Both the position numbers and the translations under genes were made by a program. A stretch of DNA of 39,098 nucleotides from a virus: positions 299 through 39,396 of the IMG/VR virus record IMGVR_UViG_3300030406_001738; one strand, 5' to 3'. The notes beneath the pieces were generated by a model. The model was not told the DNA's origin. It made no database searches and saw only the letters and a program-made list of their open reading frames with translations. Of this stretch, positions 38,797-39,098 are shown piece after piece; within the stretch, counting starts at the first letter, position 1; each line of letters starts with the position of its first letter.

Positions 38797-39098
38797 TACA
38801 CTGTCCTCCAAATTTCTAATGCGTCTACTTCGGGTAGATCATTCAAGATTGTAACTTCTTTGAACTCTTGCATAATAAGATCTTTCAAAAGCCAGTCAGG
38901 TTTACCTTTCGGTTTTTTCCACTCACAAACCTTGAGTTCTCCATTCTCTTTGATCTGAGCAACGACACATCTGTTCAAACGTCTTTTCAATTCTTTCTTA
39001 TCCAAGAAATTAGTTACTTGATCAGAGCACCAGTATTCAAACTTCTGATCAAAACCCTCGGGTGACCACTCGTACTTGCCAACATCTTGCTTAGGTAG
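38796..39098 (-). CDS. Partial protein of unknown function, 5' end outside window
   Basis: The frame is open to the window edge, so the start lies beyond 39098; 100 residues are visible. It reads KYEWSPEGFDQKFEYWCSDQVTNFLDKKELKRRLNRCVVAQIKENGELKVCEWKKPKGKPDWLLKDLIMQEFKEVTILNDLPEVDALEIWRTV. An internal TTG at 39005 could start a shorter form, but upstream codons continue naturally. The PKGKPxWxLxDL stretch is also in the gene at 35855. It has two Cys and many aromatic residues; no known domain is recognised. It is coupled to the Api92-like gene (TAATG). Confidence 0.6.
   Translation of the reverse strand, partial: LPKQDVGKYEWSPEGFDQKFEYWCSDQVTNFLDKKELKRRLNRCVVAQIKENGELKVCEWKKPKGKPDWLLKDLIMQEFKEVTILNDLPEVDALEIWRTV

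Noticed and set aside
1-39098. tRNA genes, attachment sites or an integrase
   Set aside because: No cloverleaf or CCA-type end was seen in the small gaps, and no tyrosine or serine recombinase motif is present. A temperate life style therefore rests only on indirect hints.

Overview
The window is one continuous piece of a tailed-phage genome. Genes fill it almost without gaps: most junctions are 1-, 4- or 8-nt overlaps, there are no rRNA or tRNA genes, and the longest stretch without a gene is about 140 nt. I see a major capsid protein, tail adaptor proteins, tail fibres and three very large internal or ejection-type proteins. I see no tape-measure, sheath or major tail tube gene. This points to a short-tailed (podovirus-like) phage. 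The small lysine-rich proteins, the adaptor families and the fibre repeats resemble those I know from marine phages of cyanobacteria and alphaproteobacteria, so an uncultured marine phage is likely. The host cannot be named from the sequence. Terminase, portal, lysis and integrase genes are not visible and may lie outside the window.

Layout. (1) 1-24562, plus strand, virion block: end of a head protein, Mu gpT-like major capsid protein, a UUCG terminator, small virion proteins, a run of very basic small proteins (2331-3969), adaptor/connector proteins, an S74-chaperone tail fibre, a repeat protein, a glycine-rich fibre with its presumed assembly partner, a large tail protein, and ejection-type proteins ending in one of 1465 residues. 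(2) 24543-31653, minus strand, replication block: family A DNA polymerase, MazG-like protein, UvrD-like helicase, AlpA-like regulator, archaeo-eukaryotic-type primase, SSB-like protein and a coiled-coil protein. (3) 31730-33402, plus strand: an SNF2-type helicase and a small partner. (4) 33459-39098, minus strand: an early/regulatory block of small genes with ribbon-helix-helix, winged-helix and two XRE regulators, a C5 cytosine methyltransferase with a second long protein frame inside it, a DnaJ-type zinc-knuckle protein and an Api92-like protein. The last gene runs off the window.

How the genes may work together (inference). The primase, polymerase with proofreading, SSB and two helicases make a nearly self-contained replisome without a DnaG/TOPRIM primase or DnaB helicase. 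The primase and the SSB both end in an acidic DxIPF-type tail like the one bacterial SSB uses to recruit partners. The polymerase carries Leu at the position equal to E. coli Pol I Phe762, a variant reported as common in marine virioplankton and linked to slower or temperate lifestyles. Five small DNA-binding regulators fit a phage with more than a simple lytic switch.

The most notable items are: the methyltransferase gene, where a second 347-aa frame carries its own regular Trp-x-Thr-Pro repeats; the SSB-like tail on the primase; a cupredoxin-like copper ligand set in a tail protein; and an ATG-x-VG repeat module shared by two neighbouring virion genes. All family names come from reading motifs; no database search was run.
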